This document shows positions 1-8,613 of a stretch of 64,000 nucleotides of DNA, in pieces; position 1 is the stretch's first letter; every line of letters starts with the position of its first letter. Source of the stretch: Candidatus Pantoea floridensis (lineage in GTDB: Bacteria; Pseudomonadota; Gammaproteobacteria; Enterobacterales; Enterobacteriaceae); NCBI RefSeq assembly GCF_900215435.1, contig NZ_OCMY01000001.1, forward strand, positions 2,976,001-3,040,000, read 5' to 3'. Position numbers and translations under genes: made by a program. The notes under the pieces are model-generated. The model worked only from the letters and a program-made list of their open reading frames with translations, made no database searches and was not told the origin of the DNA.

Positions 1-320
1 CCAATGGTACGCGTGGGATTGAGCGCGTATTTTGGATCCTGCATCACCATCGCCACTTTACTGCCGCGTAGCTGGATCCAGTCGCGCTCGCGCAGGCTCA
101 ATGCATCGGTGCCGACAATCTGCAAACGGTCGGCCTGCAGCTGCAGCGAAGGCGACAGCAAGCCCATTAGCGTGCGGGCGGTCAGCGATTTACCGGAACC
201 GGATTCCCCCACTAGCGCAACGCGTTCGCGGCCAATTTGAAAGCCGATATTGTCAACCAGCAGCGCATCATCGCTGCGGATCGTCAGGCCTTGTACATCA
301 ATTAACAGGTCATTTGGCAT
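1..320 (-). CDS. Peptide/nickel-type ABC transporter ATP-binding protein (partial, C-terminus outside window)
   Basis: Reading from an ATG at 318-320 the product begins MPNDLLIDVQ and contains a Walker A motif (GESGSGKS) and the Q-loop region with QDP. This is the usual N-terminal half of an OppD/DppD-family ATPase that powers import of peptides or related solutes at the inner membrane. Only about 106 residues lie in the window and the gene runs off the left edge. Its start overlaps the stop of the upstream permease by 11 bp, so it belongs to the operon SBP-permease-permease-ATPase. The substrate cannot be told from this fragment. Confidence 0.85.
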   Translation of the reverse strand, partial: MPNDLLIDVQGLTIRSDDALLVDNIGFQIGRERVALVGESGSGKSLTARTLMGLLSPSLQLQADRLQIVGTDALSLRERDWIQLRGSKVAMVMQDPKYALNPTRTI

Positions 321-1167
321 GGCGAGTATCCAGTCGATCGCGCAGGCCATCGCCTGTCAGGTTAAACGCCAGGCTGGCGAACAGAATGGCTCCGCCGGGT
401 GCGGCGGCAACCCACCATTGGTCGAAAATCACTTTACTGCCTTCGGCCACCATCGAACCCCATTCGGCGGTTGGCGGTTGCACGCCCATGCCGAGAAAGC
501 CCAATCCGGCGGCAGACAAAATAATACCGCCGAGGCTCAGCGCGGCGCGTACCACCGCCGTTGGCATACACAGCGGCAGAATGTGGCCAAACATCAGGCG
601 CAAGCCGGTGATGCCCTGCATCCGCGCGGCCGCAAGATAATCACTGCGGCGCAGCGCCAGCGTTTCGGCACGCGCCTGACGCGCGAACGGCGGCCAGCTG
701 GTGAGCGCCAGCGCCAGCGCGCCATTCATCAAACCCGGGCCGAGCATGGCGACCAGCGCCAGCGCGATCACCAGATTCGGCAGCGACAGGAAGATATCGG
801 TGATGCGCATTAATACGCGTTCGGTCCAGCCGCCCACGTAACCGGCAGTGATGCCGACCAGCAGGCCAACCGGAATGGTCAGCACCAGAATCAGCGACAC
901 CAGCAGCAACGTCGGGCGCGCACCATAAATCACGCGCGACAGCAAATCGCGGCCAAAGCCATCGGTGCCAAACCAGTGCAGCGCCGACGGCGCTTGTAAA
1001 CGCTGGGAGATGATCTGCGCATTGGGATCAAACGGCGCCAGCAAGGGGGCGAACAGCGCCATCGCCACCACAATCAGCACCAGCGTCAGGCCGATAGTGA
1101 GCGAGGTCACGCGGGCGCGCCGGCGGCGCGGGCGCAGCGTTTCCAGTTCAGAGAGTTGTTGAGTCAT
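310..1167 (-). CDS. ABC transporter permease, DppC/OppC family
   Basis: The 285-residue protein has a short cytoplasmic N-terminus rich in arginine, a first membrane segment at about residues 22-45, and five more hydrophobic segments. The region around residues 150-200 (LTSWPPFARQARAETLALRRSDYLAAARMQG) carries the EAA-type loop that docks on the ATPase. Length and layout match the second permease of dipeptide/oligopeptide/nickel importers (DppC family). It overlaps the preceding permease by 4 bp and the following ATPase by 11 bp, so the genes are translationally coupled. Confidence 0.88.
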   Translation of the reverse strand: MTQQLSELETLRPRRRRARVTSLTIGLTLVLIVVAMALFAPLLAPFDPNAQIISQRLQAPSALHWFGTDGFGRDLLSRVIYGARPTLLLVSLILVLTIPVGLLVGITAGYVGGWTERVLMRITDIFLSLPNLVIALALVAMLGPGLMNGALALALTSWPPFARQARAETLALRRSDYLAAARMQGITGLRLMFGHILPLCMPTAVVRAALSLGGIILSAAGLGFLGMGVQPPTAEWGSMVAEGSKVIFDQWWVAAAPGGAILFASLAFNLTGDGLRDRLDTRHAK

Positions 1168-2216
1168 CGGGTTCTCGGATCGGTTAACCAGGTCAGGGCG
1201 TCGGCCAGCGCGTTGAGCAGAATGAAGCAGCTGCCAATCAGCAAGGTCGAGCCGAGAATCGCCGGTACATCAGAGGAAAACAGCGCGTTAGTCATATAAC
1301 GACCGACGCCCGGCCAGGCAAATACCGTTTCGGTCAATACCGAACCTTCCAGCAGCGTGGCGTAGGAGAGGGCGATAACGGTAATCAGCGTGCCCAGCAC
1401 GTTAGGGAAAATATGGCGCAGCAGGATGCGGCTGCGGCTGGCGCCTTTGGCGCGCGCCAGTACCACATACTCTTTGTTGCTCTCTTCCAGCAGCGCAGCG
1501 CGCAGCAGGCGCGTAATGCCCGCCATCGCCAGCAGACCAAGAATCACCACCGGCAGCCACAGGTGGGCAATCGCATTACGGAACATTTCGGGATCGCCGG
1601 ACATCCAACTATCAATCAGCACAAAGCCGGTTTTCGGCTCCAACGTATAGATCCAGATGTCGTCGAGCTGGCCCGGTCCGGCCGACCAGTGCAGCACGGC
1701 GTAAAACAGCAGCAACCCCAGCAAACCGAGCCAGAACACCGGCACAGAATAGCCGAGTAGCGAAACAAAACGCGCGATGTTGTCAATAATGCTGCCCGGT
1801 TTCCATGCCGCCAGCAGCGCTAAGGCAATGCCGAACACCGCGGCAAAAATCATCGCGCAGGTCGCCAATTCGATGGTGGCCGGGAACGTGCGCATCAGGT
1901 CGGCGCTGACCGGTTGATTGGTGAGATGTGATAAGCCGAGGTCGCCGCGCGCCAGATGGCTGATATAGCGCCAGAACTGCACCAGCACCGGCTGATCGAG
2001 CCCGAGATCGTGGCGTACCTGCGCATAGGTGGCCTCGCTGGCGTGATCGCCGGCGATCTGCTGCACCGGATCGACAGGCGACAGATGCGATAGCATAAAA
2101 GTGAACGCTAACAAACCGATCAGCGTCACCAGCAGAGAAAGCAGGCTGGTGACGAGGTGGCTAACGCGTTGCCAGAGCGGCCGGGCGAACCCGGCCTGTG
2201 AAGCTGACACTGCCAT
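1164..2216 (-). CDS. ABC transporter permease, DppB/OppB family
   Basis: The 350-residue inner-membrane protein has the DppB-family layout: an N-terminal membrane segment (about residues 22-45), a periplasmic region with DPVQQIAGDHASEATYAQVR, and a C-terminal transporter domain. Its EAA loop (LLEESNKEYVVLARAKGAS) contacts the ATPase. It would form a heterodimeric channel with the next permease. Its ATG shares one base with the stop of the upstream substrate-binding protein (TAATG), which indicates tight coupling. The solute is unknown; peptides are the default guess for the family. Confidence 0.88.
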   Translation of the reverse strand: MAVSASQAGFARPLWQRVSHLVTSLLSLLVTLIGLLAFTFMLSHLSPVDPVQQIAGDHASEATYAQVRHDLGLDQPVLVQFWRYISHLARGDLGLSHLTNQPVSADLMRTFPATIELATCAMIFAAVFGIALALLAAWKPGSIIDNIARFVSLLGYSVPVFWLGLLGLLLFYAVLHWSAGPGQLDDIWIYTLEPKTGFVLIDSWMSGDPEMFRNAIAHLWLPVVILGLLAMAGITRLLRAALLEESNKEYVVLARAKGASRSRILLRHIFPNVLGTLITVIALSYATLLEGSVLTETVFAWPGVGRYMTNALFSSDVPAILGSTLLIGSCFILLNALADALTWLTDPRTR

Positions 2217-3784
2217 TACTTAGAAACCTGCGAGTAATACACCATGTCTGGGTTGATGCCCTGCACATAGCCTTGCAGATTGTCGCGCAGCGCAATCAGG
2301 TTTTTTGCCTGCAAGCCAATCACATACGGCGAGTTTTTCAGCACTTCACGCTGCATCGCCTGATACAGCTCAACGCGCTTATTGGTATCGCTCTCGGCGG
2401 TGGCGGCCAGGGTTTGCTTGTTCAGCTCTGGAATGTGCCAGTCCGAACGGTACGCCACGGTTTTACTGCCATCTTCCGGGTTGTAAGCGAAGGAGGCGGC
2501 GTTGGTGTTCGGATCGAAATAGTCCGCGCCCCAGGCGTTCAAAGTGGCTTGATATTTGTGCGCTTTCACGCGGGTAGAGACTTCCGAACTCAGGCCCGGC
2601 TGCACTTCCACTTTCACACCACCTTTAGCGAAGCTGCCCTGCAACGCCTGTGCGATATCGAGATAAGGCGGCTGGTTGCTGGTGGAGAGCGTAAAGCTGA
2701 CGTTGGTCAGGCCGGCTTTCTTCAGAATCGCTTTGGCTTTCTCAGGATCGTAGCTGTATGGCGTGTCGTTAATTGCACCGAGGAAACCTTTCGGCAGGAA
2801 AGTTTGGTGCACGTCGAACTGGCCTTTCAGCAGGTCGTTGGCGATGCCTTTATAATCGAACAGGTAACGTGCCGCTTCCCACAGTGCCGGGTTCTTCAAC
2901 ACCGGGTTATCGCCGGTATTGAACTGAATGTAATAGAGCGACGCCATAGGAATGGCTTCGGTCTTCACGCCCGCTTTGCCTTTTAATGAGGCAATCTGGT
3001 CGGCACCAAGGTTACGTGCGATATCCACATCACCCTGTTCCAGCAGCAGGCGACGCGCAGCCGGTTCCGGCACGTTTTTGATCAGGATATTTTTCAGCTT
3101 CGGTGCGCCCGCTGGAGAGGTTGGGTTCGCCGCCAGCAGAATCGCTTCATGCAGCACCACTTTGCGAATCTGATACGGGCCGCTGCCGGCCGAATGGGTG
3201 CCGAGCCAGGCGTGGCCAAAGTCGCCGTTTTTCGCATTCGCCTGCGCGGTTTTCTCATCCACAATTGAGGAGACTGGCGCAGACAGCAGGCTCAGTACAT
3301 AGGCCGGGCTGACGTTGGCGCTCCAGCTAATCTGTACATGATTGTCATCGACCTTTTTCAGGAAGGTATCAACATTGTCTTTATTCCAGCCGAGCTGGGT
3401 AAGAATAAAGGAGGGATCGAGGTTCAGTTTAACTACGCGACCGAGTGAGAAGATGACGTCTTCCGGACGCAGCGGGTTGCCGCTGGCGAACTGTGCGCCT
3501 TTGCGCAGTTCAAACGTCAGGCTGCGATTATCATCGCCGGCTTTCCAGGAGGTGGCCAGCGTTGGCTGCAAATCGGTGGGATTAGTGGGATCGGACTGAA
3601 CCAGACGTTGATAGATGTTAGTGAACGCTTGCACCGTCGTGAGCTCAAAGCCCTGGGCGGGATCGAAGCTATCGGCATCATCCGTTGACTGCGCAATAAC
3701 CAGAGTATCTTTTGGTGTTGCTGCCTGAACCGAGAAGGCGGCCGCCAGCGATAGCGCCAGCAGTGAGGGAATGATTTTTTTCAT
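2216..3784 (-). CDS. Periplasmic substrate-binding protein of the ABC importer (SBP family 5)
   Basis: The start chosen is the ATG at 3784 because it is preceded by AAGGA at proper spacing and opens a clean signal peptide (MKKIIPSLLALSLAAAFSVQA); an upstream in-frame ATG at 3868 would spoil it. The mature protein of about 500 residues has the family-5 features: TLVIAQSTDDADSFDPAQG near the N-terminus, then LTFELRKGAQFASGNPLRPEDVIFSL. It delivers solute to the two permeases encoded next. Family members bind peptides, nickel or sugars-peptide conjugates; the sequence alone does not decide. It is the first gene of the operon. Confidence 0.88.
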   Translation of the reverse strand: MKKIIPSLLALSLAAAFSVQAATPKDTLVIAQSTDDADSFDPAQGFELTTVQAFTNIYQRLVQSDPTNPTDLQPTLATSWKAGDDNRSLTFELRKGAQFASGNPLRPEDVIFSLGRVVKLNLDPSFILTQLGWNKDNVDTFLKKVDDNHVQISWSANVSPAYVLSLLSAPVSSIVDEKTAQANAKNGDFGHAWLGTHSAGSGPYQIRKVVLHEAILLAANPTSPAGAPKLKNILIKNVPEPAARRLLLEQGDVDIARNLGADQIASLKGKAGVKTEAIPMASLYYIQFNTGDNPVLKNPALWEAARYLFDYKGIANDLLKGQFDVHQTFLPKGFLGAINDTPYSYDPEKAKAILKKAGLTNVSFTLSTSNQPPYLDIAQALQGSFAKGGVKVEVQPGLSSEVSTRVKAHKYQATLNAWGADYFDPNTNAASFAYNPEDGSKTVAYRSDWHIPELNKQTLAATAESDTNKRVELYQAMQREVLKNSPYVIGLQAKNLIALRDNLQGYVQGINPDMVYYSQVSK

Positions 3785-3929
3785 GTTGTTTCCTTGCCTT
3801 AAAAAGTAACGCGAGTTTACGAGAGCGCGGCAGTGAAGAATAGTCAATTTGAGGCTATGCATATGCATTAATGGTCTAAGTCGTGTGGTTCAGTTATAAG
3901 GCTTGTTCTAGACCTAAAGCTGTTTGCCC

Positions 3930-3995
3930 GGTGCGCATAAATGCGCACCCTACGAAAAACAAATTTCCTTGTAGGGTCGCCATTAATGGCGACCG
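3930..3995. repeat. Inverted pair of short palindromes (REPIN-like)
   Basis: Two palindromes face each other: GGTGCGCATAAATGCGCACC followed by CTAC (3930-3953) and GTAGGG followed by TCGCCATTAATGGCGACC (3971-3994). Both share the GTAGGG arm and a self-complementary core with ATTAAT/ATAAAT centre. A third palindrome, GCGGGCTAAAGCCCG, lies at 4246-4260. The arrangement resembles REP doublets moved by RAYT transposases. No such transposase is in this window. Confidence 0.55.
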
Positions 3996-4059
3996 GAATA
4001 GTTAATATCAACTCAACTACAACGGAATTTAAATGAGTGTTGAGTTACAGATAATTAAC

Positions 4060-4087
4060 TTTACTTCGCCTTTGCCAGGAATATAAT
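4060..4087 (+). promoter_or_regulatory. Candidate sigma-70 promoter for the mgtB leader
   Basis: A perfect -10 hexamer TATAAT is at 4082-4087. A weak -35 TTTACT is at 4060-4065 with 16 bp between them. Transcription would start near 4094 and give a leader of about 485 nt before mgtB. I do not see a convincing PhoP box. Confidence 0.4.
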
Positions 4088-4136
4088 AGCCGCAATTTCA
4101 AAGCAGGAGAATTCAGTTGGACAGTCACCCTTTTAG

Positions 4137-4247
4137 ATGGCAACACAAGGCAAGCTGACGCGCGAATTCTTTTGTCGCTGCTTGCCACTATGGCGGGCAG
4201 CAATCCTCCTCTTTCTGATGATTGTTCCCTCTGATACGACACTGTAG
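4137..4247 (+). CDS. Possible 36-residue leader-encoded membrane peptide upstream of mgtB
   Basis: The ORF starts MATQGKLTREFF and has a hydrophobic stretch (about residues 18-30, RAAILLFLMIVP) ending at TAG 4245-4247. It overlaps a 13-codon TTG-started ORF at 4117-4158 that has a good Shine-Dalgarno (AGGAGAA at 4104-4110, spacing 6) and begins LDSHPFRW. If translated, the second would be coupled to the first. Both lie in the putative 5' leader of mgtB. Leader ORFs control Mg2+ pump genes in Salmonella (mgtL; mgtM and mgtP), but I see no sequence match to these. It may be a chance ORF. Confidence 0.3.
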   Translation: MATQGKLTREFFCRCLPLWRAAILLFLMIVPSDTTL

Positions 4248-4395
4248 CGGGCTAAAGCCCGTGGGAATAGCATCATGCACATGATTTTAAACGCACTTTT
4301 CCCTCCGCCTCGATGCGCGCGCTGAATCTCAGCGTGCTAAATTTCCCTGCGCACGAGTCAGGTTGTTACTGACTTATTGCGTGGTGTTTTCCATC

Positions 4396-4472
4396 GTCAT
4401 TAATAATGACTCGTTATTTAACGAGGACGTCGATCCGCCATTAATTTCCGGGAGGTGATATGGAAATTCCCG
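4396..4472 (+). promoter_or_regulatory. Structured mgtB leader with alternative hairpins around a start site
   Basis: Two perfect hairpins follow each other: GTCATTAATAATGAC (4396-4410) and CTCGTTATTTAACGAG (4410-4425). Further on, ATTTCC (4444-4449) can pair with GGAAAT (4462-4467) to close a loop holding the Shine-Dalgarno and start of the 10-codon ORF. CGGGA (4449-4453) can instead pair with TCCCG (4468-4472). The two pairings exclude each other, as expected of an attenuator-type switch. The regulatory role is inference by analogy with mgtA and mgtCBR leaders. Confidence 0.45.
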
Positions 4473-4492
4473 ACAGGTTATTTTTAATTTAA
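4460..4492 (+). CDS. 10-residue leader peptide ORF MEIPDRLFLI upstream of mgtB
   Basis: An ATG at 4460 preceded by a near-perfect ribosome binding site (GGGAGGTGAT, 4450-4459) opens a 10-codon frame ending TAA at 4490-4492, 86 nt before mgtB. The peptide starts with acidic and proline residues (M-E-I-P-D). From memory the Salmonella/E. coli MgtL leader peptide also starts with acidic and proline residues, which destabilise the ribosome when Mg2+ is low. The strong SD and the overlapping hairpins make a regulatory leader peptide likely; the mechanism is inference. Confidence 0.5.
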   Translation: MEIPDRLFLI

Positions 4493-4578
4493 CAACGCTT
4501 AAGCGTTAATTTAATTCCCCCTTTATGTGTGCCCGGCACGCAGGGATATTTATTGCCGTAAAAAAGAGGAATGTCATC

Positions 4579-7302
4579 ATGACTGACATGAAACTCAACC
4601 AGGACAAAAAAGCCTGGAACACTACGCGCCAGCCGCGTCAAAAAACCCCTCGTTATCTGATTGAAGATGAAGCCGGTTTTACCGCCGATGAAACGCTGGT
4701 ACGCCTGCGTAGCGATGCGCTTGGCCTGAATGAGCGTGAAGCCGAAGCGCGCTTAGCGGTGTATGGCCGTAATCAGGTGGAACATGACAAAGCGCCACCG
4801 GCGCTGGTGCAACTGCTGCAAGCGTTCAACAACCCGTTTATCTATGTTTTGATGGCGCTGGCGCTGGTGAGCTTTTTCACCGATTACTGGCTGCCGCTGC
4901 GCAAGGGGGAGGAGACCGATCTGACCGGTGTCATCATCATTGTGACGATGGTAACGCTCAGCGGTTTGCTGCGTTTCTGGCAGGAGTTCCGCACCAACAA
5001 AGCGGCGCAGGCGCTGAAATCCATGGTGCGCACCACCGCTACCGTGCTGCGTCGTGAATCGGCGCAGGAACCCCCTGTTAAACAGGAAGTGGATATCGCC
5101 ACACTGGTACCGGGCGACATTATCTATCTTTCCGCAGGGGATTTAGTTCCTGCCGATGTGCGTCTGCTGGATTCGCGCGATCTGTTTATCAGCCAGGCGA
5201 TTTTGACTGGCGAATCTTTGCCGGTTGAAAAGTATGACGTCACGGCCAATGTCACCAGCAAAAGTAGCAGCACCAGCGAGCAGGGCGCTTCACTGCTGGA
5301 ATTGGGCAGCGTATGCCTGATGGGCACCAACGTCTCCAGCGGCAGCGCCAAAGCCGTGGTGGTGGCGACCGGCAGCGAAACCTACTTCGGCAGTCTGGCG
5401 AAATCGATTGTTGGTAACCGCTCACAAACCGCCTTTGACCGCGGTGTTAACAGCGTCAGCTGGCTGCTGATCCGCTTCATGCTGGTGATGGTGCCGATCG
5501 TTCTGTTGATTAATGGCCTAACCAAAGGGGACTGGCTGGATGCCTCATTGTTTGCGCTGGCAGTGGCGGTAGGTTTGACGCCGGAAATGCTGCCGATGAT
5601 CGTCAGTTCCAATTTGGCGAAAGGCGCGATTGCCATGTCACGCCGCAAAGTGATCGTCAAACGCCTGAACGCGATTCAAAACCTAGGCGCGATGGACATC
5701 CTGTGTACCGATAAAACCGGCACGCTGACGCAGGACAACATCATTCTCGAGCATCATCTGGATTGTGCTGGAGTAGAAAACTCACGCGTGCTGATGCTGA
5801 GTTGGCTCAACAGCCACTATCAAAGTGGCACGCTGAACCTGATGGATCGCGCCATTTTGCAGTACGGCAAAAACCGCGTCAGCGAGGCGGTGGGCGACAG
5901 CTACATCAAAGTGGATGAACTGCCGTTTGATTTCATCCGTCGTCGCGTCTCGGTGGTGGTACGCGATCGTCGCCTGAATCAGCAGATGCTGATCTGCAAA
6001 GGGGCGGTGGAAGAGATGCTGAGCATCGCCACCGCCGAGCGTGAAGGCAAGCTGGTACAGCCGCTGAACGAAACGCGCCGTGCAGAACTGCTCGCGCTGG
6101 CGCATCAATATAATGAACAGGGCTTCCGGGTGCTGCTGGTGGCCAGTCGCGTGCTGGCGGAGCCTGGTTTACAGCAGCCGCTAAGCGTGGCGGATGAACA
6201 GGGATTAACCGTTGAAGGGCTGCTGACCTTCCTCGATCCGCCGAAAGAGAGCGCGGCTAAAGCGATCGGCGCACTACGTGAAAATGGCGTCAGCGTTAAA
6301 GTATTAACCGGCGACAATCCTGTGGTGACGGCGCGCATCTGCCAGCAGGTTGGCATTGATAGCGGTGCGATTGTTACCGGCGATCAAATTGCCCTGATGA
6401 GTGACGAGCAGTTGGCGGCCGCGGCGGCGCAAAGTTCCGTCTTCGCTAAACTCACGCCGCTACAGAAATCTCGCATCCTGCGTGCGTTGCAGCAGCAGGG
6501 ACATACCGTTGGCTTCCTGGGTGATGGCATTAATGATGCGCCAGCGCTGCGTGATGCCGATGTGGGGATTTCCGTCGATAGCGCGGCCGATATCGCGAAA
6601 GAATCTTCCGATATCATTCTGCTGGAGAAGGATTTGATGGTGCTGGAAGAGGGCGTAATGAAAGGACGCGAAACCTTCGGCAATATCATCAAGTACCTGA
6701 ATATGACCGCCAGTTCTAACTTTGGCAATGTGTTCTCGGTGTTGGTCGCAAGCGCCTTTATTCCGTTCCTGCCGATGCTGGCGATTCATCTGCTGATCCA
6801 GAACCTGATGTACGATCTGTCCCAGCTGGCGCTGCCGTGGGACAAAATGGACCGCGAATTCCTGCGTAAACCACGCAAATGGGATGCGCGTAATATCAAA
6901 CGCTTTATGTTGTGGATTGGGCCAACATCGTCAATTTTTGATATCACCACTTTTGCGCTGATGTGGTACGTATTTGCGGCGAATACGCCAGAAATGCAGT
7001 CGCTGTTCCAGTCAGGCTGGTTTATTGAAGGCTTGCTGTCACAAACGCTGGTGGTGCACATGCTGCGCACGCAAAAGATTCCGTTCATTCAGAGCCGTGC
7101 TGCGCTGCCGGTGCTGTTGACTACCGCATGTGTGATGATCGCCGGTATTCTGCTGCCGTTCTCGCCGCTTGGCACCATGGTGGGTTTAGTGCCGCTGCCG
7201 TGGACCTACTTCCCATGGCTGGTGGCAACGCTTCTCGGCTACTGCGTGGTCGCGCAGGGCATGAAAATGCTCTACATCAAGCGTTTCGGTCAGTGGTTTT
7301 AA
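4579..7302 (+). CDS. mgtB: Magnesium-importing P-type ATPase MgtB
   Basis: The start at 4579 (MTDMKLNQ) is chosen because AGAGGA precedes it at 8 bp; an in-frame ATG at 4525 lacks a site. The 907-residue product matches the length of Salmonella MgtB (908) and its C-terminus IKRFGQWF. The P-type signatures are visible: TGES in the actuator domain, DKTGTLT phosphorylation motif, KGAVEEM for nucleotide binding, and GDGINDAPALRDADVG in the hinge. Ten membrane segments are expected (type IIIB). It imports Mg2+ into the cytoplasm at low Mg2+ or high stress. No mgtC lies upstream; the long leader probably controls it directly. Confidence 0.93.
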   Translation: MTDMKLNQDKKAWNTTRQPRQKTPRYLIEDEAGFTADETLVRLRSDALGLNEREAEARLAVYGRNQVEHDKAPPALVQLLQAFNNPFIYVLMALALVSFFTDYWLPLRKGEETDLTGVIIIVTMVTLSGLLRFWQEFRTNKAAQALKSMVRTTATVLRRESAQEPPVKQEVDIATLVPGDIIYLSAGDLVPADVRLLDSRDLFISQAILTGESLPVEKYDVTANVTSKSSSTSEQGASLLELGSVCLMGTNVSSGSAKAVVVATGSETYFGSLAKSIVGNRSQTAFDRGVNSVSWLLIRFMLVMVPIVLLINGLTKGDWLDASLFALAVAVGLTPEMLPMIVSSNLAKGAIAMSRRKVIVKRLNAIQNLGAMDILCTDKTGTLTQDNIILEHHLDCAGVENSRVLMLSWLNSHYQSGTLNLMDRAILQYGKNRVSEAVGDSYIKVDELPFDFIRRRVSVVVRDRRLNQQMLICKGAVEEMLSIATAEREGKLVQPLNETRRAELLALAHQYNEQGFRVLLVASRVLAEPGLQQPLSVADEQGLTVEGLLTFLDPPKESAAKAIGALRENGVSVKVLTGDNPVVTARICQQVGIDSGAIVTGDQIALMSDEQLAAAAAQSSVFAKLTPLQKSRILRALQQQGHTVGFLGDGINDAPALRDADVGISVDSAADIAKESSDIILLEKDLMVLEEGVMKGRETFGNIIKYLNMTASSNFGNVFSVLVASAFIPFLPMLAIHLLIQNLMYDLSQLALPWDKMDREFLRKPRKWDARNIKRFMLWIGPTSSIFDITTFALMWYVFAANTPEMQSLFQSGWFIEGLLSQTLVVHMLRTQKIPFIQSRAALPVLLTTACVMIAGILLPFSPLGTMVGLVPLPWTYFPWLVATLLGYCVVAQGMKMLYIKRFGQWF

Positions 7303-7317
7303 GCACATGGAGGCGAT

Positions 7318-7404
7318 ATGCGGAACCGGAATCTCAATAAGGTGGTGTTCCATCTGATCTTAATGATGGTGATCATCGTGGTGTTAACGCTGGTGTTTCG
7401 TTAA
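7318..7404 (+). CDS. 28-residue single-span membrane peptide behind mgtB (MgtR-like position)
   Basis: The ORF is too short for most gene callers. ATG at 7318 has GGAGG at 7309-7313, and the frame encodes a basic N-terminus (MRNRNLNK) followed by about 19 hydrophobic residues ending in VFR and TAA. It begins 15 nt after the mgtB stop and just before a terminator, so it is the last gene of the transcript. In Salmonella the 30-residue MgtR follows mgtB and promotes turnover of MgtC and MgtA. This peptide has the same position and type, but little identity to MgtR as I recall it. Function is therefore inferred from context. Confidence 0.6.
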   Translation: MRNRNLNKVVFHLILMMVIIVVLTLVFR

Positions 7405-7411
7405 CAAAAAT

Positions 7412-7436
7412 AAAGGGCAGGATTTCCTGCCCTTTT
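7412..7436. terminator. Bidirectional rho-independent terminator (mgtB / queH)
   Basis: AAAGGGCAGGA and TCCTGCCCTTT form a long stem with flanking A and T tracts, between two convergent genes. Confidence 0.85.
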
Positions 7437-7438
7437 CT

Positions 7439-8098
7439 TTACTCTTCGTCTGGCTGGTAATACTGCACGCCGATTTCAATGCGCTCGCGACCGCTGGCAA
7501 CGCGATGTCGATTACTGTCGCGCAGCGAATAAATGCAGCCGCAATACTCCTGCTGATAGAAACGTTCACGCTTGCTGATTTCGATCATGCGTGACGATCC
7601 CCCGCCTTTGCGCCAGTTAAACTCCCAATAAAGCATGTCAGGATAGTGGGCTGCGGCACGAACACCGCAGTCGTTAATCTGCTGCATATTCTTCCAGCGC
7701 GAAATGCCGAGAGAACTGGTGATTACCGGGAAGCCGTTTTCATGCGCATACAGCGCGGTACGCTCAAAGCGCATATCAAAACACATGGTGCATCGCACGC
7801 CGCGCTCCGGCTCCCACTCCATGCCACGCGCACGTTCAAACCAGTTATCTTTGTCGTAATCGGCATCAACAAACGGCACGCCAAACTGTTCGGCAAAGCG
7901 GATGTTCTCCTCTTTGCGTAGCTCATACTCTTTCAGCGGATGAATGTTCGGGTTGTAGAAGAAAATGGTGTAATCAATGCCGGAAGCCAGCATCGCTTCC
8001 ATCACTTCGCCCGAGCAGGGGGCACAGCACGAGTGCAGCAGCACTTTATTGTGACCGTTGGGTAAAGGGAGCGGCTGGCGTTTAAAGGTGTCAGACAT
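7439..8098 (-). CDS. queH: Epoxyqueuosine reductase QueH
   Basis: QueH (former DUF208) reduces epoxyqueuosine to queuosine in the anticodon loop of tRNAs with GUN anticodons. The protein shows the family cysteine pairs: LLHSCCAPC near residue 25, CTMCFDMR in the middle, and YCGC near the C-terminus, which hold an iron-sulfur cluster and a second metal. The region [12 protein letters not shown] and GGSSRMI are also typical. ATG at 8098 (MSDTFKRQ) gives about 219 residues; an ATG at 8158 is also in frame, and neither has a clear Shine-Dalgarno. E. coli uses the unrelated QueG instead. Confidence 0.85.
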   Translation of the reverse strand: MSDTFKRQPLPLPNGHNKVLLHSCCAPCSGEVMEAMLASGIDYTIFFYNPNIHPLKEYELRKEENIRFAEQFGVPFVDADYDKDNWFERARGMEWEPERGVRCTMCFDMRFERTALYAHENGFPVITSSLGISRWKNMQQINDCGVRAAAHYPDMLYWEFNWRKGGGSSRMIEISKRERFYQQEYCGCIYSLRDSNRHRVASGRERIEIGVQYYQPDEE

Positions 8099-8613
8099 AA
8101 GAGGAACTGGTTGATTGGGTGATGGGTAAAGTCTAAGGGGATTGGATGGAAGATGCAAAAATCACTGATTATTTCACCGCTTTGCGCTGAAGGGCGCTTT
8201 CTGTTCGGGGACACTTACAAGGGGTAATTAATGATATAAATTAAAGTTATAGTAATTTTAAGGTGATGTTTATTTAAAGGTTTGCGGTTAATGGCTTATT
8301 TAAAAAAGCATAGTGGTGTTAATTTTAATCAAGCATTCAGCTATTTTCTTACAACATAAAAGCGCATTAAAATTAAATTTATTACAATCAAATGATTAAT
8401 CTTTATTCGTCAATTATTGAGCTGTTTTTGTGAGCCTTACCGCACTAATTACATGTCGATCTTTAGGTTGAGAGGGTTATTGATAAGCGTCAAAAAAATG
8501 TCACCGGGCTCCTCGCTATGATGCGTGCTGTTTCAGATAAGGTGTGCGTAATAAATAGAATCAACAATCACGCACCGGGAAAGGGATGTGTTAGCCGGGA
8601 CAAGTGGTAAAGG
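8099..8613. other. AT-rich intergenic region without a gene
   Basis: About 500 bp, strongly AT-rich between 8225 and 8420, upstream of the ToxR-like gene. I see no supported ORF or RNA. Such AT-rich stretches are often silenced by H-NS, which is an inference here. The downstream gene has AAAGG just before its ATG. Confidence 0.4.

Noticed and set aside
4045..4242. 65-codon minus-strand frame before mgtB
   Set aside because: Opposite to the leader, without family likeness; explained as a shadow of the leader sequence.
4363..4379. PhoP box (TTGTTA-N5-TTATTG) before mgtB
   Set aside because: Only 4 and 3 of 6 positions match the TGTTTA half-sites and it lies well downstream of the best promoter.
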